Source: an uncultured cyanobacterium
GTDB lineage: Bacteria > Cyanobacteriota > Cyanobacteriia > PCC-6307 > Cyanobiaceae
Assembly: GCA_903934745.1 (NCBI GenBank)
Contig: CAIZOZ010000500.1
Coordinates: 1 to 16,259, forward strand
Length of the DNA stretch: 16,259 nucleotides
Direction: 5' to 3'
Below are positions 15,290-16,259 of this stretch, piece after piece. The notes under the pieces were generated by a model. That model was not told where the DNA came from. It saw only the letters and a program-made list of their open reading frames with translations, and ran no database searches. Every line of letters begins with the position of its first letter. Position 1 is the first letter of the stretch. The position numbers were made by a program, and so were the translations under genes.

Positions 15290-15399
15290 TGCACGGCTTC
15301 AAGCCCCAGAGGGCCTGCAGTTGCTGGCGCCTTCGGCCTCCACCGGGCGTAGTTCCTCTGTCGCTTCTCCCTGAAGCCCCGTACCCCCGCCCGACTGCC

Positions 15400-16259
15400 G
15401 TGGATCGCACCCTCATTCAGGAAATTCTCGAGGTCGTTGAACAGGCCGCCATCGCCTCCGCCGAACTCACCGGCCTGGGCAAGAAGGATGAAGCTGATGC
15501 CGCGGCGGTCGAAGCCATGCGCAAGCGCATGGGCCAGATCCAGATGCAGGGTCGCATCGTCATCGGCGAAGGGGAGCGCGACGAAGCCCCCATGCTCTAC
15601 ATCGGTGAGGAGGTCGGCAGTGGCACCGGACCCGGCGTCGATTTCGCCGTTGATCCTTGCGAAGGCACCAACCTCTGTGCCAACAGCCAGCGTGGCTCCA
15701 TGGCCGTGCTCGCCGCCTCGGACCGCGGCGGCCTGTTCAACGCCCCCGACTTCTACATGAAGAAGCTGGCTGCGCCCCCGGCGGCCAAAGGCAAGGTGGA
15801 CATCCGCAAGTCGGCCACTGAAAACATCAAGATTCTCAGCGAGTGCCTGGGCGTGATTGCCAGCGAACTCACCATTGTGGTGATGGATCGGGCCCGTCAC
15901 AAAGATCTGATCGCTGAAATCCGCGCCACCGGCGCCCGGGTGCAGCCGATCTCCGATGGCGACGTGCAGGCGGCGATCGCCTGTGGTTTCGCCGGCACCG
16001 GCACCCACTGCCTGATGGGCATCGGCGCCGCTCCCGAGGGAGTGATTTCCGCCGCCGCCATGGTGGCCCTTGGTGGCCATTTCCAGGGTCAGCTGGTCTA
16101 TGACCCGGCTGTCGCCCAGACCAGCGAGTGGGCCGACTACACCAAGGAAGGCAACATCGCCCGTCTCAACGAGATGGGCATCACTGATGTTGACAAGGTG
16201 TACGAAGCTGAAGAGCTCGCCTCCGGTGAGAACGTGGTGTTCGCCGGCAGTGGCATCAC
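15400..16259 (+). CDS. glpX: class II fructose-1,6-/sedoheptulose-1,7-bisphosphatase (3' end outside window)
   Basis: The first 286 codons of the cyanobacterial dual-function FBPase/SBPase of the GlpX type, which removes the C1 phosphate from fructose-1,6- and sedoheptulose-1,7-bisphosphate in the Calvin cycle and gluconeogenesis. Metal and substrate motifs are present: GRIVIGEGERDEAPML (51-66), VDPCEGTN (84-91), DRARHKDL (163-170), ISDGDV (184-189) and GIGAAPEGV (207-215). The start is GTG at 15400, reading MDRTLIQEIL, the usual N-terminus; no earlier in-frame start looks better. Cys87 and Cys93 lie in the active-site segment. The frame is still open at the window edge, about 50 codons short of the expected end. 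It is preceded by a roughly 100-nt structured leader and is divergent from rpe. Confidence 0.95.
   Translation, partial: MDRTLIQEILEVVEQAAIASAELTGLGKKDEADAAAVEAMRKRMGQIQMQGRIVIGEGERDEAPMLYIGEEVGSGTGPGVDFAVDPCEGTNLCANSQRGSMAVLAASDRGGLFNAPDFYMKKLAAPPAAKGKVDIRKSATENIKILSECLGVIASELTIVVMDRARHKDLIAEIRATGARVQPISDGDVQAAIACGFAGTGTHCLMGIGAAPEGVISAAAMVALGGHFQGQLVYDPAVAQTSEWADYTKEGNIARLNEMGITDVDKVYEAEELASGENVVFAGSGI
15973..15980. repeat. HIP1 octamer GCGATCGC
   Basis: Exact HIP1 palindrome within glpX. Confidence 0.5.

Noticed and set aside
1..16259. Search for a new defence, mobile or biosynthetic system
   Set aside because: All genes except the small exported protein and the DUF309 protein fall in known housekeeping families. 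No transposase, integrase, repeat array, toxin-antitoxin pair or assembly-line enzyme is seen; the Lpt fusion is the only strongly unusual architecture.

Overview
The window looks like a chromosomal core region of a GC-rich picocyanobacterium of the Synechococcus/Cyanobium type. The evidence is a set of oxygenic-phototroph genes: geranylgeranyl reductase ChlP, ferredoxin-sulfite reductase, the System II cytochrome c biogenesis protein CcsB, and a class II (GlpX-type) FBPase/SBPase divergent from ribulose-phosphate epimerase. It also carries a few HIP1 octamers (GCGATCGC). As I recall, the order sir-glyS-chlP-typA-lpt-ccsB-rpe-glpX is characteristic of the marine/freshwater Synechococcus-Cyanobium-Prochlorococcus clade. 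I see no tRNA, rRNA, CRISPR array, insertion sequence, prophage or defence island. No gene-free stretch exceeds 300 bases; the longest is 5859-6094.

Layout. 1-666 is the 3' end of recG, followed by a VanX-like D-Ala-D-Ala dipeptidase (669-1373). On the minus strand, sir (1795-3549) is coupled by a 4-bp overlap to a small exported protein (1349-1798), whose end overlaps the dipeptidase gene tail-to-tail. glyS (3693-5858, plus) and chlP (6095-7504, minus) converge. A membrane-anchored VanY-like D,D-carboxypeptidase starts near 7630. A compact plus-strand run follows: typA, a DUF309 gene, an LptA/OstA-like exported protein, a single long reading frame joining LptB and an LptF/LptG-type permease, and ccsB (8560-14434). 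The minus-strand rpe ends at a clear intrinsic terminator (14486-14512), and glpX starts divergently at 15400 and runs off the window.

How the genes fit together. sir supplies sulfide for cysteine. chlP makes the phytyl chain of chlorophyll and tocopherol. rpe and glpX belong to the Calvin cycle and pentose phosphate pathway. The lpt genes move lipopolysaccharide across the envelope, and two different M15 peptidases act on D-Ala-containing peptidoglycan substrates. ccsB delivers haem for c-type cytochromes.

Most of the window is ordinary housekeeping sequence. The one standout is the uninterrupted LptB-LptF/G fusion at 11381-13435. The ATPase half has no stop codon of its own and is joined by a roughly 70-residue cytoplasmic linker to a six-helix permease. 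Secondary observations are the small exported protein coupled to sir, an inverted repeat just upstream of sir, a TTG start fused to the typA stop, the C-terminal tail of ChlP, and overlapping divergent promoter candidates with a structured leader between rpe and glpX.
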